A DNA stretch of 64,000 bases. Source: CAYRES01 sp964423425. GTDB taxonomy: Bacteria; Actinomycetota; Thermoleophilia; RBG-16-64-13. The position numbers and the translations under genes were made by a program. The stretch spans positions 62,001-126,000 of the forward strand of contig CAYRES010000007.1 in the NCBI GenBank assembly GCA_964423425.1. The letters are read 5' to 3'. The number at the start of each line of letters is the position of its first letter. Within the stretch, counting starts at the first letter, position 1. The notes under the pieces were generated by a model. It worked only from the letters and a program-made list of their open reading frames with translations, did no database searches and had not been told where the DNA came from. Positions 26,355 to 34,240 of this stretch are shown here, piece by piece.

Positions 26355-28013
26355 ATGATGCCTTCGCTCGCCGGACCGCTCCGCTGTTGCGTACCACGTG
26401 CAGGCCGAGACCCCCTGCGCCCGGACGCGGTCTCGTCGCGCGCGAGGCGTGGTGTGGCCCGGGCCTTGGTCGGTGTCCTTGCTGCGTTCTTGGTCGCTCT
26501 TCTTGTGCTGGGAGCGGTCGCTCCTTCTTCTGCCTCCGCCTATTCATATGGCGCCCAAGAGTTGGAGTTCCTCCAGATCATCAACGACTATCGGGCGCAG
26601 AACGGTCTGAACAGACTGCTTCTCTCCAACATGATCTCCGACGCCTGCACGAAGCACAATCTCGACATGGGGAAATACGAGTTCTTCAGCCATACCACCG
26701 AGGCGTCGGATTACTTCTCGGTGGGGGCAAGCCCCTGGGATCGAATGGCTGCCTCCGGCTACAACTTCAACACCTGGAAGGGTGAGAACATAGCCGCCGG
26801 CTATTCGACGGCGGCATCGGTCTTCCAGGGATGGAAGAACTCACCCGGTCACAATGCCAACATGCTGAACGCCAACTATAAGGTCGTTGGCATCTCGATG
26901 CGTTATGTGGCCGGTTCTCCCTACGGCTACTACTGGACCACCGATTTCGGCGGCCATGTGGATTCGACGGCCTGGGATCCCGGCGGCAGCAATCCGCCCC
27001 CAGACACTCAGCCTCCCACCGTTTCCCTACTTGCCCCTGTCAACGGTTCCACCGTGTCGGGTGATGTGCTCATCGATGTGACCGCAACGGACAATGTCGG
27101 CGTCACCAGAGTGGAGATAAGGATCAACGGCGTCCTTGCCGCGACAGATACCACAGCCCCTTACCAGCTTGTGTGGTCCACGGGGAGTGCGGCAAACGGA
27201 CAGTACACGATTGAAGCCCGAGCCTACGATGCCGCGAACAACATCGCCAACGCGCAGGTGACGGTAACCCTGTACAACGCGCCGCCCACCACGACCACGG
27301 CGGCTCCGACGGCGACCACGACGGCGGCACCCACTACCACGACCACCGCCGCACCCACCACGACCACCACAAGGCCGCCTACGCCCACCACGACCACGAC
27401 GGCTACACCTACCACCACCACGACCACTCCGCCTCCCGAAGACGTGTTCATTGATCTGGCGCACTCGCATCCCTACTACGCTGCGGTCGTGGGCATGAAG
27501 CAGGCCAATATCATCTGTGGATACGAGAGCAGCGAAGGGCCCGAGTTCCGGCCGACAAACCCGGTGCTACGCGCACAGTTCGCCAAGATGGTGGTGGGCG
27601 CGTTCGAACTCAGCGTGAGTGAGGCAATGAAGGCGGACTTCCTCGATCTGGGCTGGGACGATCCCCACGACCTCTATCCACACCAGTACATCGCGGCGGC
27701 CGCGGGCGCGGGTATCACTGAAGGCACAGGCCGGGGTGACTTCTCTCCCTGGAACGCGATCAGGCGTGCCCAGGTTGTCACCATGATAGTGCGGGCGACG
27801 CAGGCACTTCGCCCGGGGACGCTTCTTGCGCCTCCCGCGTGGTATGAAGGGAGCTTCGGCGACTTCTCGTCGGTTCATGGGGAGAACATGCGGGTGGCGG
27901 AGTACAATGGGCTCCTGGAGGGTCTCTTGGGTTTCTGCCCCGAGTGGGATCCGTGGGAATACGCAACCCGCGGGGATGTGGCCCAGATGCTGTGGAACGT
28001 GCTTTGCCGCTGA
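26355..28013 (+). CDS. CAP/SCP-domain surface protein with Ig-like, Thr-rich and SLH domains
   Basis: A 552-residue exported protein. Signal segment GVLAAFLVALLVLGAVAPSS; CAP (SCP/PR1) domain at about residues 65-195 with the ELEFLQIINDYRAQNGL start and the SPGHNANMLN motif; one Ig-like domain (LLAPVNGSTVSGDVLIDVTA); a long linker of repeated TTTT units (about 310-360), probably glycosylated; and three C-terminal SLH repeats (FRPTNPVLRAQFAKMV). CAP proteins are secreted and bind lipids or other ligands; the role here is unknown. A c-di-GMP-I riboswitch lies directly upstream, tying its expression to surface or lifestyle signalling. Confidence 0.88.
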   Translation: MMPSLAGPLRCCVPRAGRDPLRPDAVSSRARRGVARALVGVLAAFLVALLVLGAVAPSSASAYSYGAQELEFLQIINDYRAQNGLNRLLLSNMISDACTKHNLDMGKYEFFSHTTEASDYFSVGASPWDRMAASGYNFNTWKGENIAAGYSTAASVFQGWKNSPGHNANMLNANYKVVGISMRYVAGSPYGYYWTTDFGGHVDSTAWDPGGSNPPPDTQPPTVSLLAPVNGSTVSGDVLIDVTATDNVGVTRVEIRINGVLAATDTTAPYQLVWSTGSAANGQYTIEARAYDAANNIANAQVTVTLYNAPPTTTTAAPTATTTAAPTTTTTAAPTTTTTRPPTPTTTTTATPTTTTTTPPPEDVFIDLAHSHPYYAAVVGMKQANIICGYESSEGPEFRPTNPVLRAQFAKMVVGAFELSVSEAMKADFLDLGWDDPHDLYPHQYIAAAAGAGITEGTGRGDFSPWNAIRRAQVVTMIVRATQALRPGTLLAPPAWYEGSFGDFSSVHGENMRVAEYNGLLEGLLGFCPEWDPWEYATRGDVAQMLWNVLCR

Positions 28014-28081
28014 GCTTCTATCGCAACTTCAGTTGGTCGGGCTTCTAGCTCGGCCACGTATGATCGGCCATGCGTGACCGT

Positions 28082-28113
28082 GTGTGCGGGGCCCCGCTTC
28101 AGCGGGGCCCCGC
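28082..28113. terminator. Bidirectional hairpin terminator between converging genes
   Basis: GTGCGGGGCCCCGCT (28082-28096) and its complement (28099-28113) form a 15-bp near-perfect palindrome between the converging genes ending at 28013 (+) and 28174 (-). Confidence 0.7.
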
Positions 28114-28173
28114 ACATTCCGAGGCCGCGTGGCGGCCGACGATCCCCGTCGGCGGGGTCTATGGCCACGTCGC

Positions 28174-29157
28174 TCAGTAGACTCTCTGGAACAAGGCCGC
28201 ATCGGCCACCACATAACCGTTGGCACCGGTGGCGTGTATGGACATACTGCCGGAGCCGGTGCTGTAGCCCGAGTTCAGGTAGTAGCGGCCCATGTAGACC
28301 CAGGTGCCCCCGTTCTCCCGCTGGTTCACGTACTTCACCTTCTGGCCTCTCGGCGTGTTGATGGTCACCTTGGCGTTGGTGGCTCGGTTCCAGCCGCTGG
28401 TCCAGCGCAGGTAGAGATCGTAGTAGCCGGAGGAGGGCAAGCGCGGGGTCCAGCGGGCGTAACTGCGCGCGGTCGTTGCGGCCCGTACCTGATAGTTCGC
28501 ACCGTAGTAGCCTGCGTTGCTGGCGGAGCGGGTCCAGTTGCCTCCCAGGTCGGTCCCTCCGGTGGTCTTCGCTGTGGGGTTGTCGAGGAGGATATCGGAG
28601 CCGGATATGGAGCTACGTCTGATGGGACGGTACTCGCTGCCCAGGTACTTTGTGGTGCGCCTCACCCTGGCTCCGGTGTAGGGGGCTTCGTAAACGATGG
28701 GATAGCTCCAGCCGTCCCCCTGTGCATAGAGCACCACATGGCCGGAGGTGCCGTTGTTCTTGACCAGGGCATCGCCGGCAGAGAGGTAGGATCGGCTACC
28801 CAGTGTGTACCAGGGGCCGAGGCCGTTGTAGAGGTCGTAGGTGGTGTAGCGGGGTCTGATCGTGCAGTTGGCCGGGTCCTCTTCCTGATAAAGCATGGTG
28901 CGTGGCACCTGCCAACTCTTCAGCACCAACCCCGAGCAGTCCGGACCTGCGCTGTTGGAGTTGGGGACCCAGCTTTCGCCGCCCCACGTGTAGGCGGTGC
29001 CCAGGGCCGACTCGGCTCGGGCGATGATCTCATGGCGTGACATGGAAGGTATGGAGGCCTGGGCGGGTGTGGTGGCGGGGAAGGCCATCCATCCAGCGAG
29101 GGCTCCCAGGATGACGGCAATGTTGAGCGGAGTCGACCATGTGCGCGGCAGTCTCAT
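28174..29157 (-). CDS. Secreted NlpC/P60-like peptidase with C-terminal golvesin (xly-CBD-like) domain
   Basis: A 327-residue exported protein. Signal segment LNIAVILGALAGWMAFPATT. Residues about 40-180 look like an NlpC/P60 papain-fold domain: Cys74 in GPDCSGLV and His140 in TSGHVVLY, with the typical ALGTAYTWGG lead-in. The last 110 residues match the golvesin C-terminal/xanthan-lyase-CBD-like domain (ARWTPRLPSSGYYDLYLRW and NGYVVADAALFQRV), which probably binds polysaccharide. It would hydrolyse a gamma-D-Glu-diamino acid or related amide in the wall. Its ATG overlaps the stop of the upstream gene (ATGA). Confidence 0.8.
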   Translation of the reverse strand: MRLPRTWSTPLNIAVILGALAGWMAFPATTPAQASIPSMSRHEIIARAESALGTAYTWGGESWVPNSNSAGPDCSGLVLKSWQVPRTMLYQEEDPANCTIRPRYTTYDLYNGLGPWYTLGSRSYLSAGDALVKNNGTSGHVVLYAQGDGWSYPIVYEAPYTGARVRRTTKYLGSEYRPIRRSSISGSDILLDNPTAKTTGGTDLGGNWTRSASNAGYYGANYQVRAATTARSYARWTPRLPSSGYYDLYLRWTSGWNRATNAKVTINTPRGQKVKYVNQRENGGTWVYMGRYYLNSGYSTGSGSMSIHATGANGYVVADAALFQRVY

Positions 29158-30437
29158 CGGGCCGCCTCCTCTCCCGACGTTTCCACACTCTCTTGATTGA
29201 TGTCGTGCACGATGATGCGGTAGCCGTCGGGTCCGGCGAGCGGTTGATAGATGAGCCCGCTCGGGGCGATCACGAGGGGCTCGCCCACGTCGGCGAAAGC
29301 GTGGTCGGCGACAAGCAGGGAAGATCCGGCACCGGGGAATGCGGTTTCCGAGTCGTCGGGGACTTGGAATCTGATCAGCAGAAGAGCCGGAGGACGACCT
29401 CCCTGCCCGACCGCCGTCTTGGAGTTGTGCTCCTCAAGGAGTCGGCAGCCGAGGATGAGGCCCCCGTGCGAGTCTCCGGCGAGTGCAACCAGATGCTCTA
29501 TACGCGTCTGGGTTTGGATTTGCACGTCGGCCGCCGCCGATCCGTCGTCGCGAAGGAGCGAGACCACAGGGCGCTCTCCCTTGCCGTACGCGGCCCTCGC
29601 ATGTGTGGCGGCCCTTCGAACGCCCGGGGGGCCGTCAGGGTGAGGACTACCGGTCGTATCGCGGGCTGCGGGAGCGCCCGCGGCAGCCCCCCTGGCGTTG
29701 CGGGCGGGGTCCGGCAGAGGCCGGCCCTGCGCGTGGCCCTCTTGAAGCCCGGCCGCCCGGCCAGGACTGCGAGCGGGTGTAAGCTCAAACATGTTGTTGT
29801 GGCCGGTCTCGATCTGGATGGTGCCGCTGTCTACGAAGATGGCGGAGATTGGCAGTTCTGTGTCGGGCACTCTGTGTTCGGCGAGTACCCTGCCCATCCA
29901 GTCGAGTTCCACCAACGTGCGGTCGGTGTCGGCGTCGAGCACGTAGAGCCGGTCGTTCGTCACGGCCAGGAAGCGCGGCTCTTGGAGCGGCAACGCCAAG
30001 TGGGCTTCGGGAATGCCGTCGGCTGAAAGGCACACGACCCGCCGGTTGATGGTGTCGAGGACTGCCACACGCCCGTCCAGAGCCACTGCCAGTGCCTGCG
30101 GGCCGCTGGTCAAGCCTTCGTGTGCTTCTCGCAGGCCCACGCTGCCCGACCCTTCTCCCCAGGGCAGCCTCGCGAGCTCCCGGCCCGCAGAAAAGGCCGC
30201 CTGCTCGTCGGCTGCGTCGAGTGTGGCCTGCAGGGTTGCCTCTGCCCCCGGTCCGGTCTCCGACTCCGACCCCTGCACGGCTCGGGCCTGCTCCGCGGCA
30301 AGATAGCCGGGAACTGTTGCTCCTCCGAGCGCGGCAGCCACCACTGCGGCCGCGGCCAGCCTCCTCGTGCACCTGCGCCGTCTTGCGATCCGGTCTTCGC
30401 GGCTCACGTGCCGTATCCCCCCGTCTGGGTGTTTCAC
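29154..30437 (-). CDS. Secreted or membrane-anchored protein with NHL/beta-propeller-like repeats
   Basis: A 427-residue protein. Basic N-terminus (REDRIARRRRCTRR), then a hydrophobic helix (LAAAAVVAAALGGATVPGYL) that is either a signal peptide or an anchor. The body has repeated beta-strand units like propeller blades (GPQALAVALDGRVAVLD; EPRFLAVTNDRLYVLDAD), interrupted by a low-complexity Arg/Ala/Gly/Pro insertion near residues 240-310. I start it at GTG 30437 because GGGAGG lies 4 bases upstream. It is translationally coupled to the NlpC/P60 gene and may regulate or position that enzyme; the function is unknown. Confidence 0.65.
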   Translation of the reverse strand: MKHPDGGIRHVSREDRIARRRRCTRRLAAAAVVAAALGGATVPGYLAAEQARAVQGSESETGPGAEATLQATLDAADEQAAFSAGRELARLPWGEGSGSVGLREAHEGLTSGPQALAVALDGRVAVLDTINRRVVCLSADGIPEAHLALPLQEPRFLAVTNDRLYVLDADTDRTLVELDWMGRVLAEHRVPDTELPISAIFVDSGTIQIETGHNNMFELTPARSPGRAAGLQEGHAQGRPLPDPARNARGAAAGAPAARDTTGSPHPDGPPGVRRAATHARAAYGKGERPVVSLLRDDGSAAADVQIQTQTRIEHLVALAGDSHGGLILGCRLLEEHNSKTAVGQGGRPPALLLIRFQVPDDSETAFPGAGSSLLVADHAFADVGEPLVIAPSGLIYQPLAGPDGYRIIVHDINQESVETSGEEAAR

Positions 30438-30553
30438 GAATCCTCCCTTCGGTTGTGTTGAGAGCGAGCCTAGAGGGGTCCACCACATCGGGGCCATAAG
30501 ACTTCGGGCTTATCTTGGCCGGCGGGCTGCGGTCCACTTTGGCGGGGGTGCGG

Positions 30554-30559
30554 TAGACT
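30554..30559 (+). promoter_or_regulatory. -10 box TAGACT upstream of ymdB
   Basis: TAGACT in the divergent region between the beta-propeller gene (-) and the YmdB gene (+); predicted start near 30566 gives a leader of about 60 nt. No clear -35. Confidence 0.45.
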
Positions 30560-30628
30560 AACCGGGGTTGTAGCAAGGATCGGGCCGCAAGGGGCGCGGC
30601 GCCGGCCGCGCGAGAGGGAGTGTGGCTC

Positions 30629-31405
30629 TTGATTGTGCTGTTCTTTGCCGATGTGATCGGTAGACCGGCGCGGGAGATGCTGGGTGCCCGTCTGCCGCAG
30701 TTGAAGGAACGCTATGGTGCGGACTTCGTCATCGTGAACGGAGAGAACGCCGCCAACGGCGTGGGTATCACGCCCAAAGTGGCCGACCGCCTACTCGGTG
30801 CCGGTGTGGATGTCATCACCACGGGCAACCACATCTGGAAGTACAAGGAGATATACGAATACATCGAGGTGACCCCCCGCCTGCTCCGCCCCTTCAACCT
30901 TCACCCGGGTAGTCCGGGCCGGGGGCTCACGGTGGTGAACTCCGGCGAACGCCGGCTGGGAGTCATCAATCTCTTGGGCTCTCTCTACTTGGATCCGGCG
31001 CGCTCACCTTTCGATGCCATCGATGAAGCGTTGGAGCAGCTCTGCGGAGTGCGGAACATCGTGGTCGACCTCCACGCCGAAGCCACGAGCGAGAAGGTAG
31101 CGCTCGGGCACTACCTGGACGGCCGGGTCAGCGCCGTTCTCGGCACGCACACTCACGTGCGGACGGGCGACGCCGGCATTCTTCCCGGAGGCACAGCCTA
31201 CATGACAGACGTGGGCATGTGCGGGTCGCGCGATTCGGTCATCGGGGTCAAGAAGGAGAAGATACTGCAGCGGTTCCTCACCCAGATGCCGGTCACCTTC
31301 GACGTGGCCGAGCACGAGGTGTGGCTGGAGGGGGTGGCCCTCGAGCTGGACGATCGGGGGAGAGCGTTGCGTATCACGCCGTTCGAGGAGGGGCCGACCG
31401 AGTAG
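30629..31405 (+). CDS. ymdB: YmdB-family metallophosphoesterase
   Basis: A 258-residue enzyme of the YmdB (TIGR00282) family, which hydrolyses 2',3'-cyclic nucleotides and in B. subtilis affects RNase Y-linked gene expression. Family motifs: FFADVIGRPAREML, VNGENAANGVGITP, TTGNHIWKYKEI, VDLHAEATSEK, GTHTHVRTGDA and YMTDVGMCG, holding the Asp, Glu, Asn and His metal ligands. TTG 30629 is chosen because AGAGGGAG lies 8 bases upstream and family members start just before this beta strand; GTG 30620 is the alternative. RNase Y is not in the window. Confidence 0.92.
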   Translation: MIVLFFADVIGRPAREMLGARLPQLKERYGADFVIVNGENAANGVGITPKVADRLLGAGVDVITTGNHIWKYKEIYEYIEVTPRLLRPFNLHPGSPGRGLTVVNSGERRLGVINLLGSLYLDPARSPFDAIDEALEQLCGVRNIVVDLHAEATSEKVALGHYLDGRVSAVLGTHTHVRTGDAGILPGGTAYMTDVGMCGSRDSVIGVKKEKILQRFLTQMPVTFDVAEHEVWLEGVALELDDRGRALRITPFEEGPTE

Positions 31406-31435
31406 GGCGAAAGGCCGGGGTGAGCGGGACGGTGG

Positions 31436-31617
31436 ACTCGGCGGCGGGGGCGGGGGCCCCGCAGTGGGCCCCCCCCCCCCCCGCCACAGCGCGGTGGACC
31501 GCGGTTGGGAAAAAATTGCCGGGCGGTGGGCGGGGGGGGGGCCCGGGGGGGGGGGGGGGGGGGGGGGGGCGGGGGGGGGGGGGGGGGGCCCCGGGGGGGC
31601 CCCCCCCCCCCCGCCGC
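31436..31617. repeat. Poly-G/poly-C low-complexity tract, probable artefact
   Basis: Runs of up to 29 consecutive G (31540-31568) and 14 consecutive C (31469-31482), with little other sequence. No biological element of this type is expected here. Poly-G runs are a common error of two-colour sequencing, so base calls and the distance between flanking genes are unreliable here. The last codons and stop of the DUF1015 gene lie only 25 bp away but look intact. Confidence 0.8.
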
Positions 31618-31642
31618 TCCTCTGCGAGGTGCAGCGCGTTGG

Positions 31643-32980
31643 CTACAGAGTGCCGTGCAGGTCGTGCAGCACCAGGCCGGTGGGCAACTTGGGGTAGAAG
31701 TAGGTGGACTTCTGGGGCATGCGTTCGCCGGTCAGCGCGATCTCCTTGACCTCGCTCAGCTTGGTGGCGTTCATGAAGAAGCCCGCTTGGTACTCGCCGG
31801 CGGCCAAGGCACGAAACGCCTCGTCGGTCTCCTTGAAGAACGACACGTGCGTTCCTGCGGTGATGTCTTCGGGAGTGATGGACAGCAGCGGCTCGAGTAC
31901 ACCTTTCTGCAGCACAGTCACGTCGAGCCTACGATAGGCGGGGCTCGAGCCCGCATCGCCTTCCCCGGCCGACAGCGACAGCGGGTCGGCTTTGAGAACG
32001 AGACCGTAGCTCGCTCTGGTCTCGGCGATAAACAGGCCGAGAGCGGTCGGACCATCCGCGTGGGTGTCGAGGAAGCTGCTGATGGCCGCGGGAGCGTCAC
32101 CGGCGTTGTCGCTGAGGTGCTCCACGTGGAAGGCGTGGCCCAGCGATTGGGGAAGAGCCAGGATCTGCTCGAGCGGCACCGACCGCACGAGCCGGTGGGT
32201 ACCGAAGATGGCGAGGCCTGGATCCTCCATGTTCACGAGGTAGACGAGGGCGTACTCCCATGCTCCGTTCTTGTAGCCGGGGTTCTCGGCCCCTACGGTG
32301 TCACGATAGCGAAGAGCGGTCTCGTAGCGGTGATGGCCGTCGGCGATGAGAAGCCGTACATCGGCCAGCGCCCGGTTCATGGCGCCCAGCACTTCAGGCC
32401 GGGAAGTGGGCCACACTCGTATGACCACGCCTTTCTCGCTTGCGATAGTGGCGAAGGGAGCCGCGTCGGCGTTGCGTTCCCAGGCCGCCATGACGGCGTC
32501 GCCGGGAAGCGAGTAGAGCATGAACACGGGGCTGAGGCTCATCTCGGTCGCACGCATGAGACGGAAGCGATCCTCCTTGGGCCCCGAAAGGGTGGTTTCG
32601 TGCGGATAGACGCCGCCCTCGTCGAAACTCTCCAGCTTGAGGCACGCGAGAAAACCACGCCGAGTGCGCGTGCGTCCGTCGGGTCCGGCGAAGGTCTCTT
32701 CGATTACGGTGATGCCGGGCTCCGTGTCGCGCACGAGCACGCCGGACCGCCTCCACTCGTCGAGCGAAGCGGCGGCTCTGGTGTAGCGATTGGATGATGC
32801 ATTGTCATCCGGGTACTCGAGGCCCAGATCGACCCGTACGATGTTCACGGGACTGCGCTCGTAGAGGTCGCGCTGCAGTTCGGGACCGATGACGTCGTAC
32901 GGTGGAGCAATGAGCCTCTCAAGGGGGCCGCCCTTGTCGAGGTCGTATCTCCAGGCTCGGAACGGAACGATGGTTGGCAC
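31643..32980 (-). CDS. DUF1015 family protein
   Basis: A 445-residue protein of the widespread DUF1015 family (SerB-adjacent/HTHK-domain proteins in anaerobes), of unknown biochemical function. The start PFRAWRYD and APPYDVIGPELQRDLYERSP are the family signature, as are PHETTLSGPKEDR and LLIADGHHRYETALRYRD further on. No signal peptide or membrane helix. It is transcribed towards the poly-G tract; upstream lies TATGAT on the minus strand at 33052-33057. In other genomes this family often accompanies serine or threonine genes, and serA lies 11 kb away. Confidence 0.9.
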   Translation of the reverse strand: MPTIVPFRAWRYDLDKGGPLERLIAPPYDVIGPELQRDLYERSPVNIVRVDLGLEYPDDNASSNRYTRAAASLDEWRRSGVLVRDTEPGITVIEETFAGPDGRTRTRRGFLACLKLESFDEGGVYPHETTLSGPKEDRFRLMRATEMSLSPVFMLYSLPGDAVMAAWERNADAAPFATIASEKGVVIRVWPTSRPEVLGAMNRALADVRLLIADGHHRYETALRYRDTVGAENPGYKNGAWEYALVYLVNMEDPGLAIFGTHRLVRSVPLEQILALPQSLGHAFHVEHLSDNAGDAPAAISSFLDTHADGPTALGLFIAETRASYGLVLKADPLSLSAGEGDAGSSPAYRRLDVTVLQKGVLEPLLSITPEDITAGTHVSFFKETDEAFRALAAGEYQAGFFMNATKLSEVKEIALTGERMPQKSTYFYPKLPTGLVLHDLHGTL

Positions 32981-33051
32981 GAGTGCCTCACCCCCCTTGT
33001 TTGCCGGTACCGCCAGCTTCGCGGATACGCCAGTACGGCAAATGAGCTTTC

Positions 33052-33057
33052 ATCATA
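33052..33057 (-). promoter_or_regulatory. -10 box TATGAT for the DUF1015 gene
   Basis: TATGAT on the minus strand, about 70 bases before the DUF1015 start and back to back with a TAGTAT box (33115-33120) on the plus strand for the coiled-coil gene, forming a small divergent promoter region. Confidence 0.45.
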
Positions 33058-33187
33058 GCAGATGCCCAACCACCCACGGTCGGGTAGTACGGCGTAGTTC
33101 CCGGGCCGTGGGGGTAGTATCCTTTCGTCTGGTTATTCGTGTGCTGCATAGGGAGACTCGGGAGCCACGACTCACAGGGAGGCTTTC

Positions 33188-33652
33188 ATGGACATCTGGA
33201 ACAAGATTGAAGCCGGCATCAAAAGAGTCGCCGAGGAAGCCGACAAAGTCGTCGACCAAGGCCGGATGAAGGTGGACGAACTACAGCTCGAGCGGCAGCT
33301 GGATTCAGTGGCGAAGAGGCTGGGCTACCTGGAGTACGATGCCTTACGGGGGCGCATCAGCGATGCGTCTGCCCGCCAGGCCGCCCTCGACGAGATGACG
33401 GCCTTGGAGGACCAGTTGATTCAGCTGAAGGCGCAGAAGGAGGCCGCCAAAGCCCAGGCCGAGGCCGAAGCCCGCACCGCCGCCGAACCCCAGGATGCCG
33501 GAGAGCCCGCGGCGGAGGGGCAGTACGCACCGACCGGTGCTCCTTCGACAGGTGGGGAGGGCCAGGATCAAACGGCCGAGGCACCGCCGGAAGCGCCGCC
33601 CGTATCCGAGCCCGGAGCCACGGCGCCTGAGCCCGAGAAGCCTGAGGGCTAG
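33188..33652 (+). CDS. Small coiled-coil protein of unknown function
   Basis: A 154-residue soluble protein. Residues 1-90 are strongly helical and charged (IEAGIKRVAEEADKVVDQG; LQLERQLDSVAKRLGYLEY; ALEDQLIQLKAQKEAAKAQ), predicting a coiled coil; the rest is a Glu/Ala/Pro-rich disordered tail. No signal peptide. Small proteins with this layout occur in anaerobic actinomycetes and Firmicutes, but I do not know a function. It lies 6 bp upstream of the DUF1828-like gene and is probably co-transcribed. Confidence 0.7.
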   Translation: MDIWNKIEAGIKRVAEEADKVVDQGRMKVDELQLERQLDSVAKRLGYLEYDALRGRISDASARQAALDEMTALEDQLIQLKAQKEAAKAQAEAEARTAAEPQDAGEPAAEGQYAPTGAPSTGGEGQDQTAEAPPEAPPVSEPGATAPEPEKPEG

Positions 33653-33658
33653 GACCGC

Positions 33659-34132
33659 ATGGTGGGCGAAGACATCGACAGACTGCCGGCGGCTGCGTGT
33701 GCGGATATCCTGGCGGGTGGACCGGAGTGGGCCGAGCGGTTGCGCCGCCCGGCGCGTTTCACCTTGGACACCCCTTTCACCTTTCCCGGCAAGGGCGTCA
33801 TGAGGCTGATGGTCGAATCGGATGGGTGTCGTGTGCGCGTCTCGGAGCAGGGGGATCTCTTGCGCTACCTGGAGTCCCAAGGGCTCGATCCGGCACTCGA
33901 TCCGGTGGTGAGCAAGACGGTGTTTCACGCCATGAAGGGGGTGGAGGGAGCCGGTCTTGGCGGTGGCGAGGTCTTCATGGTGACTACTCCGGAAGGTTTG
34001 TCGTCCGGTCTGGCCGGCTACATTCAGACCATCATCGAGGTGATAGGACTTCGCCACTCCAAGTACAAGGACGCGCTGGTGAAGCTGTCCCTGGAGGCCA
34101 CCGCGGACCACCGCCCGTCGTGGGAGGGCTGA
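33659..34132 (+). CDS. DUF1828-like hypothetical protein
   Basis: A 157-residue protein whose layout resembles DUF1828: a first domain with beta strands (FTFPGKGVMRLMVESDGCRV, then VSEQGDLLRYLESQG) and a helical second half (LAGYIQTIIEVIGLRHSKYK). DUF1828 proteins occur beside toxin-antitoxin and phage-defence genes in other genomes, but nothing of that kind is adjacent here. ATG or GTG start: ATG 33659 is used. The stop codon lies inside a 20-bp tandem duplication. Confidence 0.6.
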   Translation: MVGEDIDRLPAAACADILAGGPEWAERLRRPARFTLDTPFTFPGKGVMRLMVESDGCRVRVSEQGDLLRYLESQGLDPALDPVVSKTVFHAMKGVEGAGLGGGEVFMVTTPEGLSSGLAGYIQTIIEVIGLRHSKYKDALVKLSLEATADHRPSWEG

Positions 34133-34154
34133 GGCCGTCGTGGGAGGGCTGAGG
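34115..34154 (+). repeat. 20-bp perfect tandem duplication spanning a stop codon
   Basis: Two identical 20-bp copies (34115-34134 and 34135-34154) beginning ccgtcgtggg. The first copy contains the last codons and TGA stop of the DUF1828-like gene; the second lies just after the stop. It looks like a slippage duplication. Confidence 0.9.
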
Positions 34155-34240
34155 CGGCCTCCCCTCGTCTGCGCCCCTGTGATTCCGAGCAGGACTCGTC
34201 GCGCGCCCCTCGTCGCGCCCACTTGGTCGCGCACCCCATC

